DNA from: Akkermansiaceae bacterium
Lineage (GTDB): Bacteria; Verrucomicrobiota; Verrucomicrobiia; Verrucomicrobiales; Akkermansiaceae
Length of the DNA stretch: 64,000 nt
Reading direction: 5' to 3'
NCBI GenBank assembly: GCA_018402445.1
Contig: JAGYIT010000011.1
Span: forward strand, 1-64,000
Made by a program: the position numbers and the translations under genes. The notes under the pieces are model-generated. The model was not told where the DNA came from and searched no databases. It saw only the letters and a list, made by a program, of their open reading frames with translations. This document shows, piece after piece, positions 49,631 to 60,700 of the stretch; the first letter of the stretch is position 1; each line of letters begins with the position of its first letter.

Positions 49631-51535
49631 GTGTGTGTCCCGACAATCATCTTACTGATGGCCGCTCTGGCATTTGCTAGCCACGCGCGACCATGGAGCG
49701 ATGACGTGATGTATTTCGTGATGACCGACCGCTTCATGGATGGCGATCCGACCAACAATTCACCGCCCGGATGCGATCCGGCGTTATATGATCCCCACCA
49801 AAAGGACATTTCCCGCTACATGGGCGGTGACCTGCGAGGGCTGGAAAAAGCCCTCGCTTCTGGATACTTCAACGATCTCGGCGTGACAGCGCTGTGGCTC
49901 ACACCGGTGGTGAAAAATGTCTGGCGCTCTGGCTATGACCTCGGCGGATGGAAAACCGGTTACCATGGCTACTGGGCGCAAGATTTCCTCGACATCGACC
50001 CCCACTTGACCAGCGCAGAATCGCTCAGCGGAGAACCCTACTCCGACGATACCGAGGGACGGATGCGGCATTACCAAGACTTCGTAAAACTTGCGCATTC
50101 CAAGGGAATCAAAGTGATCCAAGATGTAGTGCTCAACCACGCCGGGCCAGTTTTCTACTACGACGCGAACGGCGATGGCATTTTCGATGTCACGAAACGA
50201 GAGGAGTGGCTCCAGCCCTTCCTTTGGGACGGCTACCACGCCAGCGCAAAATGGGCGAACATACCGAAATGGAACGCACACAGGACACAACCTGACGGGC
50301 CACGCGAACTGTTAGGGACGAGGATTCATACCCGTGGCACACTATCGCGTCTCGAAACTTACGGTCGAAAAGGCTTTTCCAACGATAGCCTCGGAAAATC
50401 GGACGGCGAGGAGATCATGTGCGATTTCTACTCGCTTCGCGATTTTTGGACAGCACCCGATAGCGAGCATTTTGATGAGTTGGTGGATGAATTCGTAGAG
50501 ATTCAGGCCTTCTATTTGGAAACGGTCGGAGTGGATGGACTCCGTATCGATACGGTAAAACACGCACATCACGAATTCTGGGATGCCTTCACAACCCGCC
50601 TGCGCGCGCGCCTCGGCCCGACGGCGAAAGATAAGCTTATTTTCGGAGAGATCTACGACGGCAACCCAGCGGTTCTGGGGCGTTATACATGGCGCTCGGA
50701 TTGGCCCGCGAGCAACGAACCCTTGCTGGACGGCGTATTGGACTTCGATACCTGCTTCACGGCACGCACTTACCTGCGCCAAGCAGGAAAACATTTTGGA
50801 AGCGCCGCGGCTCTTGAAAAATCCCTGACAACTCGCACCGCCATCAACCCAGCGGATGGGCGCCCCTTCTACAATCCAAACCCAGGCCCGGATGGACTCA
50901 ACTCACGACAGAAAATGATCACCTTTATCGAGAACCACGACGGGATCAATCGCTTCCGTGTGGATGGCATCACGGAGCGCCGCAACCGCCTTGCTCAAGG
51001 TTTGGTAATGACTCTGCCCGGCATCCCCTGCCTGTATTACGGCACCGAGTTCGCATTAGCCGATCAGACCGCAAAAATCGGCGAGGACAGCGAAACCGGG
51101 CGCTTGATGTTTTTCCCTCGCCGCAACGCACCTACCATCACGGAGGTGAAAAACTCGGCATCTTTCACGGAGATTCGGGCGCTCGCCGATTTACGCAAGC
51201 GGCTACCCGTTTTACGCAGCGGCGATGTGATTCCTCTCTGGGTGGATAGCGATTCGATTACAGACGACGACGGATTGTTCGCTTTCGCGCGAGCCGGAGA
51301 GGATGGAGAAAACTTCGCCGTGGTCGTCATCAACGCTTCGGATGAGGCACGAGTCACGGGAGCCATGGAGCTTCCCGCTTCACTCAAGTCGGCAGGTAAA
51401 GTTCTTCAAACTGCGCTAGTGATCGGGATGGGTAATGCCGAGCCAAGTCCATCCGTCTCTGCCACCGGTTTGCTGCGCCTGCAAGCACCGCCAGCCAGTC
51501 TTGTGGTTTACGAGGCGATCCCCGCTATTAAGTGA
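49631..51535 (+). CDS. secreted GH13 alpha-amylase/cyclomaltodextrinase-like
   Basis: A ~634-residue GH13 enzyme. The start is unclear: GTG 49631 gives a signal peptide (CVPTIILLMAALAFASHA); an earlier GTG at 49595 is in frame. The catalytic triad is in GVDGLRIDTVKHAHHEFW (Asp), DKLIFGEIYDG (Glu) and ITFIENHDGINRF (Asp). The first strands are DDVMYFVMTDRFMDGDPTN and LGVTALWLTPVVKN, typical for secreted amylases and CGTase relatives, with a calcium-site-like Asp/Asn pattern. C-terminal beta domain present. It shares a divergent promoter region with the MFS gene. Confidence 0.88.
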   Translation: MCVPTIILLMAALAFASHARPWSDDVMYFVMTDRFMDGDPTNNSPPGCDPALYDPHQKDISRYMGGDLRGLEKALASGYFNDLGVTALWLTPVVKNVWRSGYDLGGWKTGYHGYWAQDFLDIDPHLTSAESLSGEPYSDDTEGRMRHYQDFVKLAHSKGIKVIQDVVLNHAGPVFYYDANGDGIFDVTKREEWLQPFLWDGYHASAKWANIPKWNAHRTQPDGPRELLGTRIHTRGTLSRLETYGRKGFSNDSLGKSDGEEIMCDFYSLRDFWTAPDSEHFDELVDEFVEIQAFYLETVGVDGLRIDTVKHAHHEFWDAFTTRLRARLGPTAKDKLIFGEIYDGNPAVLGRYTWRSDWPASNEPLLDGVLDFDTCFTARTYLRQAGKHFGSAAALEKSLTTRTAINPADGRPFYNPNPGPDGLNSRQKMITFIENHDGINRFRVDGITERRNRLAQGLVMTLPGIPCLYYGTEFALADQTAKIGEDSETGRLMFFPRRNAPTITEVKNSASFTEIRALADLRKRLPVLRSGDVIPLWVDSDSITDDDGLFAFARAGEDGENFAVVVINASDEARVTGAMELPASLKSAGKVLQTALVIGMGNAEPSPSVSATGLLRLQAPPASLVVYEAIPAIK

Positions 51536-51541
51536 GAGAGA

Positions 51542-52747
51542 TCACTCTAGGCCCACCCTAATATCGAGCGCCTTCGCCGAGAGCGCCTCGCCCGACAAGG
51601 TCCCCATGCGGATTTCGTCGAATTCGCTTCCCGGGGGGATTTTTCCAGAACAGATGACAGGACCGAGGGGCAGTCCGCCCTCATGCAGGCTTACATCACC
51701 GGTGAAAGGATCGTAGCGAAGGGTCACGGTTTGTGGGACATCCGGCGTGGTCGCGTCGCCAAGTTGTAACACTTCGCTGCCCTTACTAAAAAAACTCATG
51801 AACGGCCAGCTATCCGTAGAGGACACATCCTCAGAAGGCCTCCCAAGATCCAGCGTGGTAAGCAACACCGAGCTATCTGCTTGAGGAAGCCGGAGGAGTC
51901 GGTTGTGACCATCGACCTCAGCGTCCACGGAGATAGGGCTAACGGAACGGAAACGACCCAACGCCTTCGCGAAACGCCTGTCATCGACTGGGAAACGCCC
52001 TATCGAGCCCTTCGGCGGTATCTGCGCCGCATCACCCTCAGCAAGGACAACCTCCTCCTTGCTGGCTTTCGAAACGATACGCATTTCCCCAAAGGACACG
52101 AGGATTTCCTCCGCGCCCTGGGCTGGCACCTCAATGCCGAACACAGCTCCAAAGTCGGATGTTTTTATGCGCGGCGTATCTAACACCAAACCATCACCGC
52201 TTCCCCCTACCGTGAAGTAACCGCGCCCCGTTTTCATAAATACGGCCTTCCCAGAAAGAAAGGTCAACTCGGCTGGACCTTCGATAAGCGCCGTGACGGT
52301 GGGACTCAGCGAAACACCGGCTCGCCCACACGCCAGATACAAAACACTGCCGCCACCAACTCCGGTGGCACCGCCAATCGAGCGCGAGGAACCTTCGATT
52401 TCCCACACCGCATCTACAGAAAACGTAAGCAATGCGACATCATCCGGAGCACCCCTGCCCATCTGTGGACGTGTGAACCAAACCACCGCCAACAAGGCGA
52501 GCACCGCCGCTACGGCAAGTGCGTGACGAATGCCGTAAACCCTACGCTCCCGCCCCAGCAAGTGCAGACCAGCCGCGCTCCTACCCTCGAATTCCTCGCA
52601 GAGGGTATGATGCAACAGAGCATAGTCCCCATAGAGCGCCAGGAGTTCGGGCTCCTCCCGCAGGCGCTGCTGAAACGCATCAAACGCCTCGCGCGTGATA
52701 TCTCCGTCGAGCACTTGCTGAATAAGGTGGTGATCGTTTCGGTTCAT
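51542..52747 (-). CDS. FecR-domain anti-sigma factor with C-terminal jelly-roll
   Basis: A 401-residue protein. The N-terminal ~60 residues are a helical anti-sigma-type segment (DHHLIQQVLDGDITREAFDA), then one membrane span (IRHALAVAAVLALLAVVWF, residues ~75-93). A FecR-like domain follows (TALIEGPAELTFLSGKAVFM), and the end is a beta-rich domain. It should hold the sigma factor inactive at the membrane until a signal arrives. Its ATG overlaps the sigma stop by 4 bp. It sits between glucan-degradation genes. Confidence 0.85.
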   Translation of the reverse strand: MNRNDHHLIQQVLDGDITREAFDAFQQRLREEPELLALYGDYALLHHTLCEEFEGRSAAGLHLLGRERRVYGIRHALAVAAVLALLAVVWFTRPQMGRGAPDDVALLTFSVDAVWEIEGSSRSIGGATGVGGGSVLYLACGRAGVSLSPTVTALIEGPAELTFLSGKAVFMKTGRGYFTVGGSGDGLVLDTPRIKTSDFGAVFGIEVPAQGAEEILVSFGEMRIVSKASKEEVVLAEGDAAQIPPKGSIGRFPVDDRRFAKALGRFRSVSPISVDAEVDGHNRLLRLPQADSSVLLTTLDLGRPSEDVSSTDSWPFMSFFSKGSEVLQLGDATTPDVPQTVTLRYDPFTGDVSLHEGGLPLGPVICSGKIPPGSEFDEIRMGTLSGEALSAKALDIRVGLE

Positions 52748-53292
52748 GGCGTATTGGCAGCAGAAGCTTTTAGTTCGCGCTCGATGCATTGGCGAAGCGC
52801 AGCACGGAGATTGTATAGAATGGCCTTGAGGGTGCCCGCACTGCGTTTCGTGCGATCCGCGAATTCCTGCAATGGCGCCTCAGTCGCGTAGCGATGAAAC
52901 AGCAAATCGCGATCCTTGGGTCGGAGGCGTGATAGGCATTTTCGCAGGGCAATGTGACGCTCCTCCAGCCCGTCAGAGTCCATCTCAGAGCCGGTAGCCA
53001 TGCGTTCAAGTAGATCATCATCAAACACCAGCCAACCCTGCGAAGCCAGTTTCCGACGCTGGTTGAGCATGTGATAGCGGATCGTCTGAAAAGCCCATGC
53101 CTTAAAATTCGTCCCCAGCTCGAAGCTGTCCCGGCGTTGCCACAGTGTGATATTAACATCTTGGAGAAGATCACGCGCGCCCGAAGATCCCGGCACCCGC
53201 GAGCGGATATAGGCCAGCATCGCCGTCTGGTGATTCGTCAGCTCGCGGATAAATTCCTCCGTATCCGGATCACTCTGTGGGTTTTGCGTCAT
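52744..53292 (-). CDS. ECF RNA polymerase sigma factor
   Basis: A 182-residue sigma-70-family protein. Region 2 is ARDLLQDVNITLWQRRDSF with NFKAWAFQTIRYHMLNQRRK; region 4 is LRKCLSRLRPKDRDLLFHRY followed by the helix-turn-helix QEFADRTKRSAGTLKAILYN. The pattern fits the Rhodopirellula/Verrucomicrobium ECF group. It is cotranscribed with the FecR anti-sigma gene. Regulation of neighbouring glucan genes is plausible but untested. It is divergent from the pseudopilin gene. Confidence 0.9.
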   Translation of the reverse strand: MTQNPQSDPDTEEFIRELTNHQTAMLAYIRSRVPGSSGARDLLQDVNITLWQRRDSFELGTNFKAWAFQTIRYHMLNQRRKLASQGWLVFDDDLLERMATGSEMDSDGLEERHIALRKCLSRLRPKDRDLLFHRYATEAPLQEFADRTKRSAGTLKAILYNLRAALRQCIERELKASAANTP

Positions 53293-53405
53293 TACAGGGT
53301 TTACACTCCCAGATGTTCTCCCAGCTGCAAGCGGTTTAGAGAAAGGCGACGATTCACCCCAACCGCAAGGTGGACTTTCGACATATCATTTATAACGCAT
53401 TTCGT

Positions 53406-54107
53406 ATGAAGCCCAAAAACCCAACCCACCTCACTGCCCGAGGATTTACCTTGGTCGAGCTCTTGGTTGTGATCGCCATCATCGCGACTCTCAGCGTCTT
53501 GGTTACCATGGGAGCCAACGGCTTCATCGAAAAAGGACGGAAGGTCCAGGCGCTCGCACAGTTTCGCGATTTCCAAGTCGGTCTTACCCTGTTTGAAAGC
53601 GATTATAAGCGACCGCCGATCCCACGGAGCAAACGAGAGACCGGCTGGGACACGATCTACGGCGACCCCGGCGGTAACTACACGAACCAGTTCCTCGTTT
53701 CCGCGCTGGCGGGCGACGACAAAGACTACCCCTACAAGGGCGAGAATTTCTCCACCTCCGAGGTGAACCCACGTGGCGAATCCTACATGACCTTCCCCTA
53801 CGCTCCCAACAACAAGCAGGGCGTGGGCACGGACGGCAAACTCTACGACCCATGGGGGCGTGAAATCATGGTGGCTATCAACGGTTTCAAATCCAACAAC
53901 GACGCGGATGAACTGGTGGATTTCAATGACGGAAGAAACGACGAGCGCCTGCACACATGGGGACTTGCCGAATACACCGAAAAGAAACCCCGCAACCAAT
54001 CCTTCGTATTTTGGTCTTACGGGAAGGATGGCAAAAAAGGCAAGGGTGCACCCAACGCCTCCAACGTCGTCCCTCTCGCCGGATCGGATGACGTGGTTTC
54101 CTGGTAA
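53406..54107 (+). CDS. type II secretion/pilus pseudopilin
   Basis: A 233-residue protein with a class III leader: TARG-FTLVELLVVIAIIATL, cleaved before Phe and methylated by prepilin peptidase. The soluble part (RDFQVGLTLFESDYKRPPIP, then KDYPYKGENFSTSE) ends in a GspG-like strand region (KLYDPWGREIMVAING) and SYGKDGKKGKG. Such proteins are frequent and often unlinked in Verrucomicrobia. A role in secretion of the large glucan enzymes is possible but not shown. ATG 53406 is used; upstream codons are in the promoter. Confidence 0.88.
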   Translation: MKPKNPTHLTARGFTLVELLVVIAIIATLSVLVTMGANGFIEKGRKVQALAQFRDFQVGLTLFESDYKRPPIPRSKRETGWDTIYGDPGGNYTNQFLVSALAGDDKDYPYKGENFSTSEVNPRGESYMTFPYAPNNKQGVGTDGKLYDPWGREIMVAINGFKSNNDADELVDFNDGRNDERLHTWGLAEYTEKKPRNQSFVFWSYGKDGKKGKGAPNASNVVPLAGSDDVVSW

Positions 54108-54321
54108 CCCGAAATTGTCAGCACGACCGCCGCACCTCCGCAGAATCATCTTCTCCAAGCCCAGCACGGAGACTCCTGAAAAGGCCCAAGAAAATCGAAA
54201 ACGCGATTGAGATTGAGGATTGGCATAGCTCCTCGGGGGGCGATCCTTAACCCCACCAAAGCCACTTGGTCAGCCGTTACATGAGCAGCCTGCGCGCTCC
54301 ATCCGCTATCCAACTGCAGAT

Positions 54322-54756
54322 TTATCCCACACTCCTCACCGAGGCGCGCCTGAGCCGATCCATGATCACGACCCCAAGGCCACTTTCGGTGAAGGGTTTG
54401 GCGATGATCTCGTCGAGACCCATCTCGTCCATCTCACGCATCGCATAAAACAACCGGATCGCGGCCTCGGCGTGCTTCCCACAGCCGGGGCTGAGCGCGA
54501 CGACGCTGTCCCAGCGGTGCGCTCGCACAAACGCGCCGCCCTCCTCACCCGTGTAGCTAAGCAGACCGTAGGTCTTGCCAACTTCCGCCGTGAAATCCGT
54601 AGGCTTCTCGATGGCATACAGAAAGGCGTAAGCAGCGAGGTGATGTAAACTCAGCTGTAAACCATTGGAGAAATCATGACATTTCAAAGGTAGCGAGCCT
54701 TCGAAGACTGAACCCAACCCGTGAAGCGTTTTCGCCTTCAGCTCGATGAAACCCAA
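54322..54756 (-). pseudogene. C-terminal fragment of Sua5/YrdC-type threonylcarbamoyl-AMP synthase
   Basis: The minus-strand frame has GKTYGLLSYTGEEGGAFV, a SPGCGKHAEAAIRLFYAM segment and a C-terminal LGVVIMDRLRRAS, a pattern of the Sua5 C-terminal domain. The N-terminal nucleotide-binding YrdC domain is absent. Its upstream end runs into the start of the large amylase gene, which begins at 54746, so the 5' part of this gene was lost there. I treat it as a remnant; a free-standing protein is less likely. Confidence 0.6.
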
Positions 54757-57700
54757 TTTGATCTACTCTCTCGTTTTTATATTTCTGCTCAGTCCATTGG
54801 CGATGGGGGAGGCGATGTTGCAATATTTCAACACCTCGTGGCGTGAGATTGAGAGCAAGATGCCGGAGCTCGCGGAGGCGGGCTATGAGTCGATATGGCT
54901 GCCGCCTCCCACAAAGGCGAGCGGGGGGCTTTCAGTAGGCTATGATTTGTGGGATCGCTTCGATCTAGGATCGAAAGACCAGCGGGGCGGGGTGGGGACA
55001 AGGTATGGCACGGAGGACGACCTGCAAAGCCTGATGCGGACGGCGCACCGTTTCGGGATCCGGATCTACTTCGACAACATCATGAATCACAACGCGTTCG
55101 ATATCCCCGGATTCAACGCCTCCACTCCGATCAATATTTACCAGGGCTTCGTGCCGGAGGATTTCCACCTGCGGGTTACGGAAGAGGGGTTTTTCAGGAA
55201 ATGGGACAATACGCGCAACTGGGGGGATGCATGGCAGGTGCAGCATCTGGGACTTTCCGACCTGATCGACATCGCGCAAGAGCCGGGCGAGTGGAACAAC
55301 AACTTTGGACGCAATGAGGGGGATCGGATCAGGAAAATCAGCTTCCTGCGGCATCCGCAGAATCCGGAATACTATTGCTACCGGCCGACGGGCGGAGGGC
55401 AGCGGCACTCGGCGGGGCAGGGACAATATGTTGGTTTCGGCTCCGGAAATGGCCTGACGGCGAATTTTCTGGCGGCGAACACGGATTTCTACACCGAGCT
55501 GGTGGAGGACATGCTGCACCGTGCAGTGCGGTGGAAAATGGATCGGACTCGGGCGGACGGCCTTCGGCTGGATGCGGTGAAACACGTGCGGGATGATTTT
55601 TTCGGGGCCGAGGGGCCGGGAGCGGACAGCAGCAGCTACGGCTACACGGGGCAGGCGCAAGAGCAGTTCAACCTGACGCGCGGATTCAGCGATTGGAGCA
55701 ACCACCGGGACACGGTTTTCGATACAGAGAGCCCGCGGGATGACGCGATGCTATTCGGCGAGCACCTGGGCCAGCCTCCGGGTTACGGCGGTTACATCGC
55801 GCGCGGCCAGCGGCTGATCGACAACGATCTCAGGAGCAATTTCAACAACCTGCTGGGGAACCCTTCGGCCGGATTGCAAGGCTATGACCAAGAGGGATCC
55901 GGTGGATTTCCTGCAGCAGTGGCGGTGACCCATGCGCAGAGCCATGACAGTGATTTCGCAGCGCGGAGGGAGCTGCAGCATGCATTTTATTTCACCAGAG
56001 CGGGACTACCGCTGGTTTATACGGATGGAAATTATCATGCGGAAACCCTAAGCCAGAGTGGTGGGGCGTTTCCTCGGCACGCGAACACGTCCTTTCTTGG
56101 GCAGTACGGTGACGGGCGTCTGCCGAACCTGATGAAGATGCATCAAAATTTCGCGCGGGGATTCCAGAAAGGTGCGTGGAGCTCGGCAGATCTGGTGGCC
56201 TACGAGCGGATCGACAAGCGCGGGAACGGAGGCATCAGCGATGCCGCGGGGGCGGTGGCGCTGATGATGCTGAACGACAATTTCGCCAACGGCGTAGGGC
56301 AGGATTTCTCGACGAGTTTCCCTCCGAACGCGTTCCTCTGGCAATACGCTCGCGGCGCTGCGGCCAACGGGCAGTCGATGAACGGCTTCTTCATCCAGCT
56401 CGGCGATGCCGGGGGCGGGCGCGGGCAGATCTCCGCGAACCTCAGCCAGCCGAACGGGGTGATCGTGCCTCCCGGCGGCTATTATCTGTTCTCCTGGAAA
56501 AATCCGGATCCGGCCCCGGCCTGGAGCCTTGCGGGTGGGCGGGCGATCGAGATCTATGAAGGCGGCGAGCCAACTGGAACTGTGACCGTTTCGAGAAAAG
56601 ACGGGCCGGATGGCGATCCGGGTTTCAACCCATATGGGCTGCCGAACGATGATCCGACGGATTTCACCTACAACATCGATATCCCGCGGGTGACGGACGG
56701 AAAGGATCTGCGCTTTGTGGTTCGTGCCGACGGATCGGCCGAGAACATCCTTTTCCGGCTCAACGGCGGGGTGGACCTGAACGGGACGCGGCCTCCGGGC
56801 AACGCGGATCCGGCTTTCCGCGACAATCCTCCGGGTATCTCCAACGACGTGTTTCTTGGCTACGAGCAGCCGCAGTTCAGGCAGCGGATCTATGGGGAGA
56901 AATTCGCGGCCATTGACACCTCGCGCAACAAGCTGGGCTCGCCGGGTGCGGAGACTTACTCGAAGGTGATGGGACAATCCGGATTTACGGTGGTGAACGG
57001 GCCGGTGAATGCCAACAATCTGGACAACGAAGGCGGCGATGTGGCTGCGTTTCTCTATCATGATCCGGAGGCGGATGTCGGAGGCGAACCCGGTGGCGGG
57101 TGGGCCGGTGGCGAGGCGCCGCTTCAATATTCGGAGGCGGGAGCCAACATCTCCATCTGGGCGAAACCGAACGGTGTAGGCGGCGGCTTCAGGATGTTTG
57201 TTTACTATACCGATGATGGAACGAATCCCGAAGGAGCCGGCGGCGAAGGCGTGGGTTCGACGCGGGCGGTGGAGATGAATTTCAGCCACAACGAGGGTTC
57301 CAACGACTGGTGGATGAACGCGAACGTGCCCAAGCCTGCCGTTGGGCGGACGCTCAAGTACAAGGTCGGGATTTTCAAAGAGGGCGCGCCTTCGTGGTTC
57401 CCCGGGAACTCGCCTTCGGTGGACAAGCTGAGGAGCATGATGACCGTCTTCGAGGTGGATGGCTTCGATGCGACGGAGGTGGAGTTTTTCCCCCACAACG
57501 ACTATGCGCGGAAGCAGGACGCGACGAATCCGAACTACAACACCTGGGAATGGGATACGCAGAGGGGGCTCGACGAGGGTTTCCACGTGATGCGGGCGCG
57601 GGCGTTCCTGAGCCGCGGCAGCGATGCGCCGATTTACAATACCTATGTCCAGACGTTCTATTATGATGCGGAGCGGCCCAAGGGAGAGATCGTATTCCCA

Positions 57701-60700
57701 ACTCAGAATGAAACACTTAGCCAGCAGAGTTATGGAGCGGTTGTCAGGACCGATCGATCGGTGCGGGAGGTGTGGTATCAGATCGTGGATACAGACCCCG
57801 CGAACAACGACAGCCAGACGCGGGTAATCAACGGCAATGGCGCTGGCTTCGAGCCGTTCACCGATGTGAACCGCAACGGCGTGAGGGACTCGGGCGAGCC
57901 TTTCGAGGACCTGAACGGAAACGATGTCTGGGACAATAATCTCGCGGAATCATGGGCGCGCGCGACCCCGGTGCGCACTTCAGCAACCATCGATAGCGGG
58001 TTTCCTCTGGAGTGGCGTTTCGATTACCGGAACATCCCGTCCAGCGGCACCGCGCAGATTAAGGTGCGGCTCAAGGAGGTTTCCTCAAGCAATAGCCAGA
58101 CGCTGGGTGACGTCGATGGCCATTACACCACGCTGATCCGCAACGTGAACACCGCAGGGCCCGAGACAAGGCTGTTCGTGGCGTTTCCGCAGGCCGATGG
58201 GGAGGTGATGGGTGAGAATTATGTATTGAAAACCTACTTCACGAAAAATCTGGGCGAAGGGGTCTCTAACCAGCAATTGATCAACGAGTTCCTGGTGCGG
58301 ATCGGCAGTTCGGTGAGTGGCACGGATCGTGACGCGGTGGCGCAGGAGCGGTCGCGCTACAGTATTGTTAGAGACGAGACGGAGCTGTATCATGCCCTCG
58401 CGTTTGAAACGCCGGCCCTCTACAACGGCTCGCCGGATTTCGAGCATTTCATCGGCATCACGCACACGCGCAACAACGTCACGCTGGAGGCGACCCGCAC
58501 AGTCAGGGCCGCGGTGAGCGAGCGTCCGTTTATCGCGATCACGCAGCCGGCGGCTGTGGGTAGCGACGGGCGTCCGTTTGAAGTGGTTCTACCCGCCGTG
58601 GCCGATCCGACTCCCGACCAGCGCTCCACCCGCGTGCGCGTGGAAACCGATGACCGTGTGGAGGGCTTGGTGCTGGTTTCCGAGACCGGCGTCGGGGTGA
58701 TCAATCTGCAGAGCGTGGAGACAATCGGCACAAAAAAGATCTGGATCTACAACTGGTCCGAGCTGGAGGCGGGGAATTTCCGCCTGCGGGCGGATGCTTC
58801 TCTGATGGAGGGAGGGGCGGTCAGCGCGACGGCGAGACGGGAAGTAACGGTGGTGATCCGGCAGGTGGTGAATGAGAACCCGGATGACACGGACGACGAT
58901 GACGACGGCTTGCCGGATCAGGATGAGCTCACGAGGCGTGATCTGCCTTCCAGCAATCCCGAAACCTGGACGAATGGGGATGTGCATACTTGGCGGATTT
59001 TTGGGAGAACAAATCCAGTGAGTCCGGATACGGATGACGACCTGCTGCCGGACGGCCTGGAGTCCGGGATCGCCGGAATCTTCGATGCGGGCACCGATCC
59101 CGGGGTGGATACGGACGGGGGTGGGTTTCCCAATTTCATCGCCGATGTGGATCCGCCGATCTTCAACACGACGGACAATGCGGGGCATCCGCGTTTCAAC
59201 CTGAACCGTGCGCGGACGGATCAGTTGGGTGGTTCGATGACCGATCCGACGAAGGCTGATACGGACGACGACGGGTTGATCGACGGAATGGAGGATTTGA
59301 ACCGGAACGGGCGGGTGGACATCGCGCTGACGAGCGGCGGTGTGGCGCAGTCGCTGATCGCCTCTCCAGTGACGGTTTACAACACCTCGCGGGTGCAGCG
59401 TTCATCGTTGCCTTTGAACGCGGTTTTTCTGGAGACCGATCCGAACAATCCTGACACAGATATCGATGGTGTAGCGGATGGAGCGGAGGATGTGAATGGC
59501 AACGGGCGGGTGGACATGGAATTGCTGCATGAGGACGGGACGAAGACGTTTTTTGACCTGAGTTTGCCGGAGAACGCGATCTATCTGATTGGGTCGAATC
59601 TGCCGGGGGTGAAATCACGGGCGATCAACCGGCAGAAGCTGTCGGAGGATTTCCCGCATGACGGTTTCCCGAAGGTGCTATGGCTAGAGACGGATCCGTT
59701 GAATGCGGATACGGACGGGGACGGGTTGCCGGACGGTTGGGAGATCGCGAACGGCCTCGATCCGCTGGACGATGGTTTTGTGAATCTGCGGACGGGAGGC
59801 CCCGGGAATCCCGATATGGGTGCCGATGGGGATCCGGACGGGGACGGGTTCAACAACCTCCAGGAGTTCCAGAACGGCACCAAGCCGCTGATCGACGATT
59901 CGGTCACCACTCCGGTGGCGAATAGCATTGTGATCGGCCCGGGCGAAGAAACGGCGGTGGGCACGACAGTGAACGACAACGCGTTCACCGATTGGACATG
60001 GGATGACCTTGTATCGTTCGACCAGTTCCAAGGCGATGGAAACAACTCGCAGGGCGGGGACGTTTACCGCGCTTACGATGGCTTCGACAGCTCGCGGGAC
60101 ATGGTCGCTTTTTACGCCAGGGACGGCGGTGAGGACGGGAACTTCTATTTCCGAGTGGACATGTACGACCTTCGTCCACAGGCGGAGGAAGGGAATCTGG
60201 ACATCTATGTGGTGATCGATACGGGGAATCCGGCTTCGGGTGAGGCGGCGTTACCGGACGAGGTAGATATCCTGACAGAAATGAAGTGGGAGGTGGTGGT
60301 GGCCGCTTATCAGACGAACGTGGGGCGGGTGTTTGTCGATACCAACCCGGCGGTGAATTCGACGACGGTGAACGAGGCTCTGACCGGAGCGAACGGGGTG
60401 GTGATCCGCGACCAGAACACGCCGAACGGTTTCGGCCGTTCGTATTATAACGCCGACCTGGACGCGGTGGAGTTCTCCATCAGCAGGCAGGCGCTGATCG
60501 ACGCCGGTTGGAACGGCTCCGCCAAGCTGAACTATCAGATTTACACCACCAAGGACGGCACCAACAACAGCGGGGCGAGCGGTCCGGGTGCCGGCGATAT
60601 CGGCGGGAGAAACGATCTCCGCGACACGATAACCGACGATTGGCTCACCGATGACGAGTGGAGCACCCAGAACAACATCCGCAACAACGGGCGCCTGATC

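Noticed and set aside
56048..57586. 512-codon minus-strand open frame
   Set aside because: Shadow of the giant glucan hydrolase gene; Arg/Val/Pro-rich without a domain.
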